A stretch of 14,430 bases of DNA from Candidatus Magasanikiibacteriota bacterium. GTDB lineage: Bacteria; Patescibacteriota; Patescibacteriia; Magasanikbacterales; 2-02-FULL-50-9b. Position numbers and translations under genes: made by a program. Where the stretch lies: NCBI GenBank assembly GCA_026396555.1, contig JAPLWO010000022.1, positions 1-14,430 on the forward strand, read 5' to 3'. Under the pieces are notes generated by a model. That model was not told where the DNA came from and searched no databases. It saw nothing but the letters and a program-made list of their open reading frames with translations. Shown one piece after another: positions 7,156 through 13,945 of the stretch (positions are counted from its first letter, which is position 1; each line of letters opens with the position of its first letter).

Positions 7156-7908
7156 ATGTTTAAACGCATTCTCTATTTCATTCTCCATTTAGTAGTGATT
7201 CTCGCATTTGCTGCGGGCCTTGCAATCGAAACTACGGGCCACCAACTTGAATGGGGATCAGCAACAACAATTTTGCTCGGAATTATTTTTGGCCTACTCG
7301 TGACATTATTTATTTCAACTGCGATCAGTCGATTCAATCAATTATCTGATGCGGTTTCGGTTGAGTTAAATAAGTTGCGTCGCATCCATCATCTTGCGCG
7401 CGCATTTTCTCGCAGCGAAAATCAAATTCCATGGTTTGATTTGGTGCGCGAGGCGATCGAATCTTATTTGCACGCGTTCGAAGTAATTCCATTTGATCGA
7501 TATGACGAAACAAATGAATTATTTCGACGTATCACACAACAGTTATATGGCTTCGATAAATTGACGAGCGAAAAAGGAAAATTATTGTTTGCGGAGCTCA
7601 TGACAATTTCTGGACAAGCGTCAGAAGCGCGACAAAAAATTCATGAATTGCGCGGTGAGCGCGCAGGCGTCTGGGCATGGGGGGTTTTGCTCTCGATCGC
7701 GACTGCGCTTTCTGCAGTGACATTGGTTTCGTATGGTGATGATTTGGTAAATCGCGCAATCGCGGGCGGCGTTGTTGCGGTTGTATTACTTTTGCTCGAT
7801 TATGTTGCGATGTCAGACACTATGCGCGTATTAAATTCAAATCGATTTACAAAACGGTATTTGGAAAATATTGGACGGCTTGGATATTGGCCAGAAGAGA
7901 AAAAATAA
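7156..7908 (+). CDS. Four-helix membrane protein of unknown function (DUF4239-like topology)
   Basis: A 250-aa integral membrane protein. Two hydrophobic helices lie at about 5-24 and 36-56, then a roughly 110-residue polar helical domain (about 60-168) rich in Arg, Glu and Leu, then two more helices at about 172-192 and 199-218, and a short basic tail ending WPEEKK. This 2 + soluble + 2 arrangement, with a WFDLVREAI-type motif in the soluble part (93-101), resembles the bestrophin-like DUF4239 family, but I assign that only tentatively from topology. The gene has its own promoter and is not obviously co-transcribed with its neighbours. The ATG at 7156 has no Shine-Dalgarno; its leader would be about 18 nt. 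Codon use matches the AT-rich neighbours. No terminator for the plus strand is visible after the stop: the hairpin at 7919-7949 lacks a downstream T tract on this strand. Confidence 0.85.
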   Translation: MFKRILYFILHLVVILAFAAGLAIETTGHQLEWGSATTILLGIIFGLLVTLFISTAISRFNQLSDAVSVELNKLRRIHHLARAFSRSENQIPWFDLVREAIESYLHAFEVIPFDRYDETNELFRRITQQLYGFDKLTSEKGKLLFAELMTISGQASEARQKIHELRGERAGVWAWGVLLSIATALSAVTLVSYGDDLVNRAIAGGVVAVVLLLLDYVAMSDTMRVLNSNRFTKRYLENIGRLGYWPEEKK

Positions 7909-7918
7909 TTTTTAAAAA

Positions 7919-7949
7919 AAGCTTCGTAATCATCATTTGTGTGAAGCTT
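7919..7949. repeat. Inverted repeat abutting the orphan-gene promoter (possible operator)
   Basis: AAGCTTC (7919-7925) and GAAGCTT (7943-7949) form a perfect 7-bp inverted repeat with a 17-nt spacer. The right arm shares its last two bases with the -35 box that begins at 7948. On the minus strand the stem is followed by a T tract, so it could end minus-strand transcription, but no minus-strand gene is nearby. An operator for the downstream gene is an alternative. Confidence 0.4.
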
Positions 7950-7976
7950 GACAAAACCACAAAAATGTAGTTTACT
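7948..7976 (+). promoter_or_regulatory. Strong -35 promoter for the GC-rich orphan gene
   Basis: A consensus TTGACA (7948-7953) is followed, after exactly 17 nt, by TTTACT (7971-7976; four of six against TATAAT). The predicted start near 7983 gives a leader of about 40 nt. This is the only exact TTGACA I found at correct spacing in the window. Confidence 0.6.
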
Positions 7977-8009
7977 ATTCCGCAATACTCCACAACTAAC
8001 TACCGGGGT

Positions 8010-8019
8010 AAAGGAGGTG
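8010..8019 (+). promoter_or_regulatory. Near-perfect Shine-Dalgarno sequence
   Basis: AAAGGAGGTG is complementary to the canonical 16S rRNA 3' end over ten bases. GGAGG ends 5 nt before the ATG at 8023. It fixes that ATG as the start and rules out the upstream in-frame TTG at 7948, which lies within the -35 box. No other gene in the window has a comparable site. Confidence 0.9.
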
Positions 8020-8022
8020 GTG

Positions 8023-8907
8023 ATGACCACAAGGATCCCACAGGGATGTGTGACTCAAGATCAGAAAGACAAAATTCGCGACATTCTCGTTGCCCGGGTT
8101 GAGAAACTCGAGCGGTTGGGGAAAATCTCCAATGAGGCTGGTCATCGCATTCTAAACAAAGGTGATGAACTCGCCGACGGCTTCGAAGAGCTGCTCATTC
8201 GGCTGGCGAAGCCGCAGGATTTCGCGAGCGAGCAGGTCGCCTCGACCTCCGGCTACCTGTCCGGCTACAAGGCCCCGACGCCCATCGCCGATCAGGTCGT
8301 CGCGCTGAAGCGCTACTTTTCGAAGCTCGGGACGTGCGACGAAGTGTTGGCGGTGACCAAGGCTGAAGGCACGGAAGGATCGTTCGCGATTCCGAAGTGG
8401 CAGCTGCTCGCGCCCACATACGGCGAAGCCGTTGAACTCGTGCTCGCGGCGCTTCGGGCGCAGCGCGGGGACGGCAAGTTCGTCAGCTTTCGCAAAGGCG
8501 AGTTGGGCCCGAAGCGTCTGCGCGAAACGTCGAAGAAGGCTGACGTTTTCAAGACGCTCGCGGAGCAGCAGAAAGGGCACGATATCCTCGTGGTCGACGC
8601 GCAATTCGGCATCGAGCATCGGGGCGAGTCGGTTCGTCGTGCACGCGTGTTGTTTCAGGGTAATGAGTTCGGTCTCGGCGCTTTCGAGATTGGCATCATG
8701 CTGCTGACGCACCCGGAGCGGTTGCTGGATATCAATGACTTGCGGGTCGATTGCTCGGGCGACGAGTACTCGTTTGACGCCGATGGCCGATTCGACGGCG
8801 CGCCGCACTTCCTCTTCAACGACGGTCAGCTCGAGTTCGGAGCGGACGACGTGATGGGCATGAATGTGGACTCTGGGTCGGCGTCTGGTTTCCTCCGGCA
8901 GTTGTAG
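8023..8907 (+). CDS. GC-rich orphan protein of unknown function, stand-alone transcription unit
   Basis: A 294-aa protein I do not recognise. It has no signal peptide or membrane helix and is probably cytoplasmic. The N-terminal third (about 12-65) is helical and charged (KIRDILVARVEKLERLGKI). The middle (about 85-230) alternates helices and strands and includes WQLLAPTYGEAVELVLAALR (126-145) and FGLGAFEIGIMLLTHPERLL (216-235). The C-terminus is acidic and aromatic, with FDADGRFDGAPHFLFNDGQLEFG (251-273, given as positions of the F-D-x-D-G-x-F-D and F-N-D-G-Q-L-x-F-G elements) and the end SGSASGFLRQL. Sampled 60-nt lines run from 48% GC near the start to 65-70% further in, against about 32-42% in sampled neighbours; Leu and Lys codons shift to CTG/CTC and AAG. 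It is flanked by its own promoter, Shine-Dalgarno and terminator. The gene may have been acquired, or be under selection for high expression. No function is claimed. Confidence 0.85.
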   Translation: MTTRIPQGCVTQDQKDKIRDILVARVEKLERLGKISNEAGHRILNKGDELADGFEELLIRLAKPQDFASEQVASTSGYLSGYKAPTPIADQVVALKRYFSKLGTCDEVLAVTKAEGTEGSFAIPKWQLLAPTYGEAVELVLAALRAQRGDGKFVSFRKGELGPKRLRETSKKADVFKTLAEQQKGHDILVVDAQFGIEHRGESVRRARVLFQGNEFGLGAFEIGIMLLTHPERLLDINDLRVDCSGDEYSFDADGRFDGAPHFLFNDGQLEFGADDVMGMNVDSGSASGFLRQL

Positions 8908-8926
8908 CTTTCGGACACTTGGAACC

Positions 8927-8966
8927 CGGGCTGTGCATGCGCAAGTATGTGCAGCCCGATTTTTTT
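8927..8966 (+). terminator. Rho-independent terminator of the orphan gene
   Basis: A 12-bp stem (8927-8938 with 8947-8958), including a GGGCTG/CAGCCC core and two G-U wobbles, closes an 8-nt loop and is followed by seven T residues (8960-8966). It starts 20 nt after the stop codon at 8905-8907. Confidence 0.9.
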
Positions 8967-8988
8967 ATTAACATCATTTCCACCATTG

Positions 8989-9015
8989 ACAGGTTTCTAG
9001 TTTTCTGAAACCTGT
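8989..9015. repeat. Perfect 9-bp inverted repeat in the intergenic region
   Basis: ACAGGTTTC (8989-8997) and GAAACCTGT (9007-9015) are separated by 9 nt. There is no T tract on either side, so it is not a standard terminator. It lies between the orphan-gene terminator and the next promoter, where a regulator-binding site or a small hairpin is possible. The rest of the 8967-9115 interval is AT-rich, with no ORF or RNA gene that I can support. Confidence 0.45.
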
Positions 9016-9115
9016 GTAATACAGACGTTGAACTTTCATCGCACGATTATATTTTTATATGTCGCACAATAAAGAAAAGTAAGATCGTAGAATAATTTCC
9101 TGTTGATAACTTTTG

Positions 9116-9124
9116 TGCTATAAT
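9116..9124 (+). promoter_or_regulatory. Extended -10 promoter for the small membrane-protein gene
   Basis: TGCTATAAT has a perfect TATAAT (9119-9124) and TG extension; the best -35 at a 17-nt spacing (TTTCCT) is weak. Transcription would begin near 9131, about 23 nt before the ATG at 9154. The surrounding TGTGCTATAATTnGTC is the same as at the 7126 promoter except for the n position. Confidence 0.6.
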
Positions 9125-9153
9125 TCGTCCATAACGTTCTCTAGTTCATTCAT

Positions 9154-9507
9154 ATGTTCATTCAAGACAGCAGAGATATTTTAAACATCGTGATTGCGTT
9201 CTCAGTTCTGTGGGTTGCATTATTTCTCTCATGGCTTCTGTTTTACGCAGCACAAATTTTACGCCACGCAAATCACATCATGGGCGAGATCCAAGATCGC
9301 GTTCACGAAATGAGTGAATCAGTTGGATACATCCGCGATAAATTGGAGCTCATCGGTGCAGGTGTTGGTTTTGTCATGGACGGCCTTAAGATGGTGACCG
9401 GAAAATTAGCTGGTCCGATTGGCGAAGCACTTGAAAGCGAAGGTTTATCAGGCATTAAAGTTGCAAAGAAAAAAGCAAAACATGCGATCAAGCGCATGTC
9501 ACGATAA
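9154..9507 (+). CDS. Small membrane-anchored helical protein of unknown function
   Basis: A 117-aa protein with one N-terminal transmembrane segment (about 10-34, VIAFSVLWVALFLSWLLFYA) followed by amphipathic helix (35-65, with heptad-like spacing: HIMGEIQDRVHEMSESVGYI). A Gly-rich, moderately hydrophobic stretch at about 66-90 and a strongly basic tail KVAKKKAKHAIKRMSR (102-117) follow. The organisation is reminiscent of DUF948/YtxH-type single-pass coiled proteins, but I see no diagnostic motif. The gene has its own promoter and terminator and lies just before dnaE. The ATG has no Shine-Dalgarno sequence. The basic tail could bind nucleic acid or lipid headgroups; this is speculation. Confidence 0.8.
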   Translation: MFIQDSRDILNIVIAFSVLWVALFLSWLLFYAAQILRHANHIMGEIQDRVHEMSESVGYIRDKLELIGAGVGFVMDGLKMVTGKLAGPIGEALESEGLSGIKVAKKKAKHAIKRMSR

Positions 9508-9526
9508 TTGTTCCTACTACTTGAAC

Positions 9527-9562
9527 AAAAGCGCACTTGGGAGTAACATCCCAGGTGCTTTT
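9527..9562. terminator. Hairpin terminator between the small membrane protein and dnaE
   Basis: The stem pairs 9527-9542 with 9549-9562 around a 6-nt loop (9543-9548). It has about 14 pairs, one G-U wobble and a 2-nt bulge, and is flanked by AAAA and TTTT so that it can act on either strand. It begins 19 nt after the stop at 9505-9507. dnaE starts 22 nt past its right edge and therefore needs its own promoter; I see only weak candidates (TTGGGA at 9538 with TTTAGT 17 nt on). Confidence 0.75.
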
Positions 9563-9584
9563 AGTTAGAGTTTATTTTCCTCCC

Positions 9585-12500
9585 ATGTCTTTCGTTCACC
9601 TTCATGCGCATTCGCATTATTCGCTTTTAAAAGCCGTTCCTCAAATCGACGCGCTGATTGCGCGTGCAAAAGAGCAGGGCATGACTGCGGTTGCATTAAC
9701 GGATAATGGTGCGTTGTATGGCGCGATCGAATTTTATGAATCGTGTAAAAAAGCTGGGATCAAACCAATCATCGGTTGTGAATTGTACATGGTTCCGAAT
9801 CGTCACGAGAAATCGAATGATCAACCACGGCCGTATCATCTAACGGTGCTCGCAGAACACTACGACGGATATCGAAATTTAATTAAATTAGTTTCTGACG
9901 CGGCGCTCGAAGGATTTCATGATGGATTACCGCGCGCTGATAAAGAATTATTTGCAAAATATCACGAAGGGTTGATTGTGTTGTCGGGTTGCAAGCAGGG
10001 GGAAATCGCGCAATTAATTTTGTCGGGCGAAAAAGAAAAAGCGCAGCGCGTTGCAGAAGAGTATGGCGCGATGTGTGGCGAGGGAAATTTTTATTTGGAA
10101 CTGCAGGATCATTTAGATTTGGATGGACAGTTTTTGATTAACGAAGGGCTGCAAGAAATTGCGCGCGTGACTGGATTGCCGATGGTTGTGACGCGCGATG
10201 TACATTATTTAGATACTGAGGACGCAGAAGCGTGTGAAATTTCGGTTTGTATCGGATTGGGGCGAACTGTACATGATCATCGCGGCGAATCTTTAATTAA
10301 TATTGATCGTTCGATGAGTACGGTTGAACAAATTCAGTCGCGTTGGCGACATTTACCAGAAGCACTCGAGAATACGGTAAAAATTGCAGATCGAATTAAT
10401 ATCGAAATTAAACTCGATGTATGGCATTTTCCGTTGGTTGAAAAATCGGAAGATGTTACGTATGACGATGTGTTACGCGAAGCAACGTATACGGGAATTG
10501 CAAAATTGTTGCCAGAAATTACTCCGGAAATGACTGAACGTCTCGAGTATGAATTGGGAATTATTAAAACGAAAGGATATGCGCCATACTTTTTAGCGGT
10601 GGCAGATTATATTGCGTGGGCGCGATCGGTTGGCATTGTGACCACGACTCGCGGAAGTGCTGCGGGCTCGCTTGTTTCATATTCAATTGGAATCGTTGCG
10701 GTAAATCCGTTATTTTTTAAACTTCCGTTTGAACGTTTTTTAAATCCATTTCGTCCATCGCCACCTGATGTAGACGGTGATTTTGCTGATGATCGTCGTG
10801 AAGAAGTTATTGAATATGTAACGCAGAAATATGGGCGTGATCGTGTGGCACAAATTATTACATTTGGAACTATGGCAGCGCGCGCGAGTGTGCGTGATGC
10901 GGGCCGCGCGCTCGGATTTTCATATGGATTTTGTGATCGCGTTGCAAAATTAATTCCGTTTGGCGCACAAGGAACGCCGATGACTATCGAACGTGCGCTT
11001 GCGGAGGCGCCGGATTTGCAAAAAATTTACGATGAGCAGCCCGAAGTAAAACGGTTGATCGATATTGCGAAAAAAATTGAAGGCAATGCGCGTCACACGT
11101 CAATTCATGCGGCGGGCGTTGTTATTTCGCCTGAACCGCTGACAAATTTTTCGCCAGTGCAATACGAAATTGGGGGAACGCGTTTAACAACTCAATACGA
11201 AATGCATGCGGTTGAAAAAGCGGGCGTGTTGAAAATGGATTTTTTGGGCATTCGTAATCTATCAATTTTAGGAAATGCGGTGAAATTAATTCACGAGTTG
11301 TACGGTGTTGAAATCGATCTCCAAAAAATTCCGTGGGATGATAAAAAAACATACGCGATGTTAACGCGCGGTGAAACGGTTGGTGTGTTTCAATTGTCGG
11401 GTGCAGGCATGACACGATATTTAAAAGAACTTCGACCATCAAATATTTTTGATATTATGGCGATGGTGGCGCTGTTTCGTCCAGGTCCGATGGATTCAAT
11501 TCCAGAATACATTAAACGAAAACACAATCCGTCGCTCGTTACTTATTTAGACGAACGATTGAAACCGATTCTGGATCAATCGTTTGGAATTTTGACATAC
11601 CAAGACGACGTTTTGCTTGCCGCAATTGCGGTTGCGGGTTACAACTGGGAAGAAGTAGATAAATTTCGTAAGGCAATGGGTAAGAAAATTCCAGAAGAAA
11701 TGGCACGCCAGAAAGAAAAGTTCTTTACCGGTGCAATTGAGCGCGGCATGCCGGAATTAAAAGTTGAAATTTTGTGGCAGCTCATTGAACCGTTTGCAGC
11801 ATATGGTTTTGGTCGCGCGCATGCAGCGTCGTACGCCGTTGTTGCATATAACACCGCGTATCTAAAAGCGAACTATCCTGCAGCGTACATGACATCGGTG
11901 TTGTCTGCAGAAAGTGATGATATTGAAAAACTTTCTGAGGTTACACACGAATGTGAGCGCATGGGAATTAAAGTATTGCCGCCAAACGTGAATGAAAGTT
12001 TTGAAAAGTTTTCCGTTACAAAAGAAGCGGATGGAAAAGAAAATATTCGATTTGGATTATCCGCGGTCAAAAATGTGGGTGCGCATATTACCGAAGCGAT
12101 TATTGCAGAACGAAAATCGGGCGGGCCGTTCATGTCATTGCCACAATTTTTGGAACGTGTGCGTGATAAGGATTTGAATAAAAAATCAATTGAAAGTTTA
12201 ATCAAATGTGGCGCGATGGATATGTGGGGAGATCGCGGCATGTTGCTCGCGAATGTTGAGCGCATGTTGATTTTTGCACGCGAACACACGCAAGCTGCGA
12301 ACAGTAATCAAGGGTCACTGCTGGGCCTCATGGGCGCGCCGCTCGCAACATTAGTTTTACAGGAAGCACCTGACGCGCCAATGGGAGAAAAATTAAAATG
12401 GGAAAAAGAATTAATCGGTTTGTATATTTCGTCGCATCCGTGTACAGATTACGCACGAGATTTTAAAGGGCAATATACGGAAATTGCGTCAGTTGAAAAC

Positions 12501-13124
12501 GAACCGGCCGGTGGCGCGATATTATTGCTTGCAATTATTACTGAAGCAAAAAAGAAATGGACAAAAAATCATGATGCGATGATGAATGCGAAGATCGAAG
12601 ATTTGTCAGCCTCGACTGAAGTTATGGTTTTTCCGAAATCATTTGCAAAAACTGAACCCATGTGGATTTCTGGAGAGTGTATCGCGTTGCTTGCCCGTCG
12701 TTCAAGTGAGGCTGGTGACAATAAAATTTTTGTAGAGAATGCGGAAATTTTGACACCAGAAACAGCGCCAGAAATCATGAAAAAAATGCGCGAACAATTG
12801 ATCGCACTCAGAAATAAAAAGCGATATGTACCGCGTGGTGATTCAAATACATCAGTAGCTTCAGAAGCCGTGTCGGCTCCAACTCCGCTAACAGTGATTG
12901 GAAACGTAACGATTGAGTTACTTCCAGAAATTACGGCCGAGCAAAAAGAACAACTAAAAAGTGTACTCGCATCAAGTCGTGGTGATGTGCGAATTATTAT
13001 CCGGCTGATTGTGAATGAAACTGTTCGACTAGTTGAAACTGACTACGCAGTTGCGTGGACACCGGATTTCGAGTCACGCGTCCGTGCAATTTTAGGTGCA
13101 GACGTTGTAATTATTCGAGAGTAA
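9585..13124 (+). CDS. dnaE: DNA polymerase III alpha subunit (replicative polymerase, DnaE type)
   Basis: The catalytic subunit of the chromosomal replicase, 1179 aa from the ATG at 9585, normal for DnaE. Order: PHP domain (about 1-270) beginning FVHLHAHSHYSLL, polymerase palm and fingers (about 280-800), tandem helix-hairpin-helix region, OB-fold (about 975-1065) and a C-terminal domain. Catalytic aspartates are in PDVDGDF (394-400) and KMDFLG (550-555). Other landmarks are TRGSAAGSLVSY (355-366), FGRAHAASYAVV (742-753) and NQGSLLGLM (908-916), a plausible beta-clamp-binding motif. In the PHP domain HLHAH (5-9), E66, H85 and RDVH (204-207) are kept, but the usual LTDHG reads LTDNG (38-42), so one metal ligand is altered. 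A TTG at 9537 would add 16 unrelated residues inside the terminator; the ATG is better. No Shine-Dalgarno is present. It overlaps the convergent membrane-protein gene by 14 bp. Confidence 0.96.
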   Translation: MSFVHLHAHSHYSLLKAVPQIDALIARAKEQGMTAVALTDNGALYGAIEFYESCKKAGIKPIIGCELYMVPNRHEKSNDQPRPYHLTVLAEHYDGYRNLIKLVSDAALEGFHDGLPRADKELFAKYHEGLIVLSGCKQGEIAQLILSGEKEKAQRVAEEYGAMCGEGNFYLELQDHLDLDGQFLINEGLQEIARVTGLPMVVTRDVHYLDTEDAEACEISVCIGLGRTVHDHRGESLINIDRSMSTVEQIQSRWRHLPEALENTVKIADRINIEIKLDVWHFPLVEKSEDVTYDDVLREATYTGIAKLLPEITPEMTERLEYELGIIKTKGYAPYFLAVADYIAWARSVGIVTTTRGSAAGSLVSYSIGIVAVNPLFFKLPFERFLNPFRPSPPDVDGDFADDRREEVIEYVTQKYGRDRVAQIITFGTMAARASVRDAGRALGFSYGFCDRVAKLIPFGAQGTPMTIERALAEAPDLQKIYDEQPEVKRLIDIAKKIEGNARHTSIHAAGVVISPEPLTNFSPVQYEIGGTRLTTQYEMHAVEKAGVLKMDFLGIRNLSILGNAVKLIHELYGVEIDLQKIPWDDKKTYAMLTRGETVGVFQLSGAGMTRYLKELRPSNIFDIMAMVALFRPGPMDSIPEYIKRKHNPSLVTYLDERLKPILDQSFGILTYQDDVLLAAIAVAGYNWEEVDKFRKAMGKKIPEEMARQKEKFFTGAIERGMPELKVEILWQLIEPFAAYGFGRAHAASYAVVAYNTAYLKANYPAAYMTSVLSAESDDIEKLSEVTHECERMGIKVLPPNVNESFEKFSVTKEADGKENIRFGLSAVKNVGAHITEAIIAERKSGGPFMSLPQFLERVRDKDLNKKSIESLIKCGAMDMWGDRGMLLANVERMLIFAREHTQAANSNQGSLLGLMGAPLATLVLQEAPDAPMGEKLKWEKELIGLYISSHPCTDYARDFKGQYTEIASVENEPAGGAILLLAIITEAKKKWTKNHDAMMNAKIEDLSASTEVMVFPKSFAKTEPMWISGECIALLARRSSEAGDNKIFVENAEILTPETAPEIMKKMREQLIALRNKKRYVPRGDSNTSVASEAVSAPTPLTVIGNVTIELLPEITAEQKEQLKSVLASSRGDVRIIIRLIVNETVRLVETDYAVAWTPDFESRVRAILGADVVIIRE

Positions 13125-13938
13125 GCGTGGGTGCTACTGGAGTAGAAAAATTTGTAAGCATATTTTGCTCCGCATTTTCGTAAAGCATTCTTTTGAAAAT
13201 CATGTACCAAGGGGAGAGGAATAATGCTTGTAAAAAAGGAATAATTCCAGCGAGAAGTAAAACAAGAGTTGCGTTTGGATGGCTTGAGATTGATTGAGGT
13301 GCTTGTGCAATCATGCGGGGAAGAACAACTGCAATTATTCCCGCAAGAATCAATCTGCCAACGATCGCCCACCAGCGACCGAGGACGAGTGCGCGACTAT
13401 ATTTTATTGATTTGATGATTGGATTTCCTTTGATTGCTGCGATGGGCGCGAACACGAACCAACCGCTCAATAAAATTCCAGGAACTATCAAAAATAATGA
13501 TCCAATTGCGATCATGGTATTAACAAGTACTGTGACGCCGAGTAAACGTGGAATGCTTTTAAATCCTTCTTCAAAAGCGTCGCCAATATCAATATTTGTT
13601 GGCTGTAATACTGCGTGCCACAGAGTAGCTGAAAACCAGGTGCCTACGATTAACAGGTAGATGAGACAAAACAGCGCGATAATGCCGCACAAAATAAAAT
13701 CGTGCATCGATGGACGCGTTGGAATTGAGACTAATGTTAATTTAAAAAATTGTAATATCCAGCCTCCGACATGTATGATTGGAGTTCTTCCAATAAATAC
13801 GGTCAGTCCGATTAAAAAACCTGTCACTATGGCGGCAACTGCGCTCGCGAGAAATGTAATGAGCGCAAGTCGAATCGCGCGAGGTTTGTAAACGAGCCAG
13901 CTGCTTTTAAAAAGTTCGTCGATTTCGAGTAATTGCAT
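13111..13938 (-). CDS. Multi-pass membrane protein (GPDPase membrane-domain / DUF975-like)
   Basis: A 275-aa integral membrane protein starting at the ATG at 13938, 7 nt after the TsaD stop. About six hydrophobic segments are visible: near 23-49, 57-71, 80-100, 133-168 (probably two), 187-207 and 223-243. The middle contains LFLIVPGILLSGWFVFAPIA (148-167) followed by KSIKYSRALVLGRWW (176-190). This 'PGI...W..FAP......ALKRS..L..GRWW' pattern is seen in the glycerophosphodiester phosphodiesterase membrane domain and DUF975/YciC-like families; no catalytic phosphodiesterase domain is present. The upstream TTG at 13977 would add 13 residues and overlap tsaD, and the conserved-looking part starts after Met14, so I favour the ATG. 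It is probably translated from the tsaD transcript; no Shine-Dalgarno is seen. Its last codons overlap the end of dnaE. Function unknown; a transport or membrane-organising role is only a guess. Confidence 0.82.
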   Translation of the reverse strand: MQLLEIDELFKSSWLVYKPRAIRLALITFLASAVAAIVTGFLIGLTVFIGRTPIIHVGGWILQFFKLTLVSIPTRPSMHDFILCGIIALFCLIYLLIVGTWFSATLWHAVLQPTNIDIGDAFEEGFKSIPRLLGVTVLVNTMIAIGSLFLIVPGILLSGWFVFAPIAAIKGNPIIKSIKYSRALVLGRWWAIVGRLILAGIIAVVLPRMIAQAPQSISSHPNATLVLLLAGIIPFLQALFLSPWYMIFKRMLYENAEQNMLTNFSTPVAPTLTLE

Positions 13939-13945
13939 AGTGTTA

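Noticed and set aside
7919..7949. Inverted repeat as terminator of the membrane-protein gene at 7156-7908
   Set aside because: The T tract lies on the wrong side for plus-strand termination.
7948..8022. Upstream TTG as the start of the orphan gene
   Set aside because: That TTG lies in the -35 box, upstream of the predicted transcription start, while the ATG at 8023 has a near-perfect SD.
8152..8808. 218-aa minus-strand open frame opposite the GC-rich orphan gene
   Set aside because: It is a by-product of high-GC codons with few antisense stops. It has no promoter or SD, its composition is Arg/Leu-rich, and the plus strand has complete expression signals.
9028..9055. TTGAAC with TATATT/TATTTT as a second promoter before the gene at 9154
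   Set aside because: Spacing is 14 nt for the better -10 and the 16-nt option is a poor match; the extended -10 at 9116 is far stronger.
9537..9584. Upstream TTG as the start of dnaE
   Set aside because: The extra 16 residues would be encoded by the terminator hairpin and do not resemble the family; DnaE-like sequence begins at the ATG at 9585.
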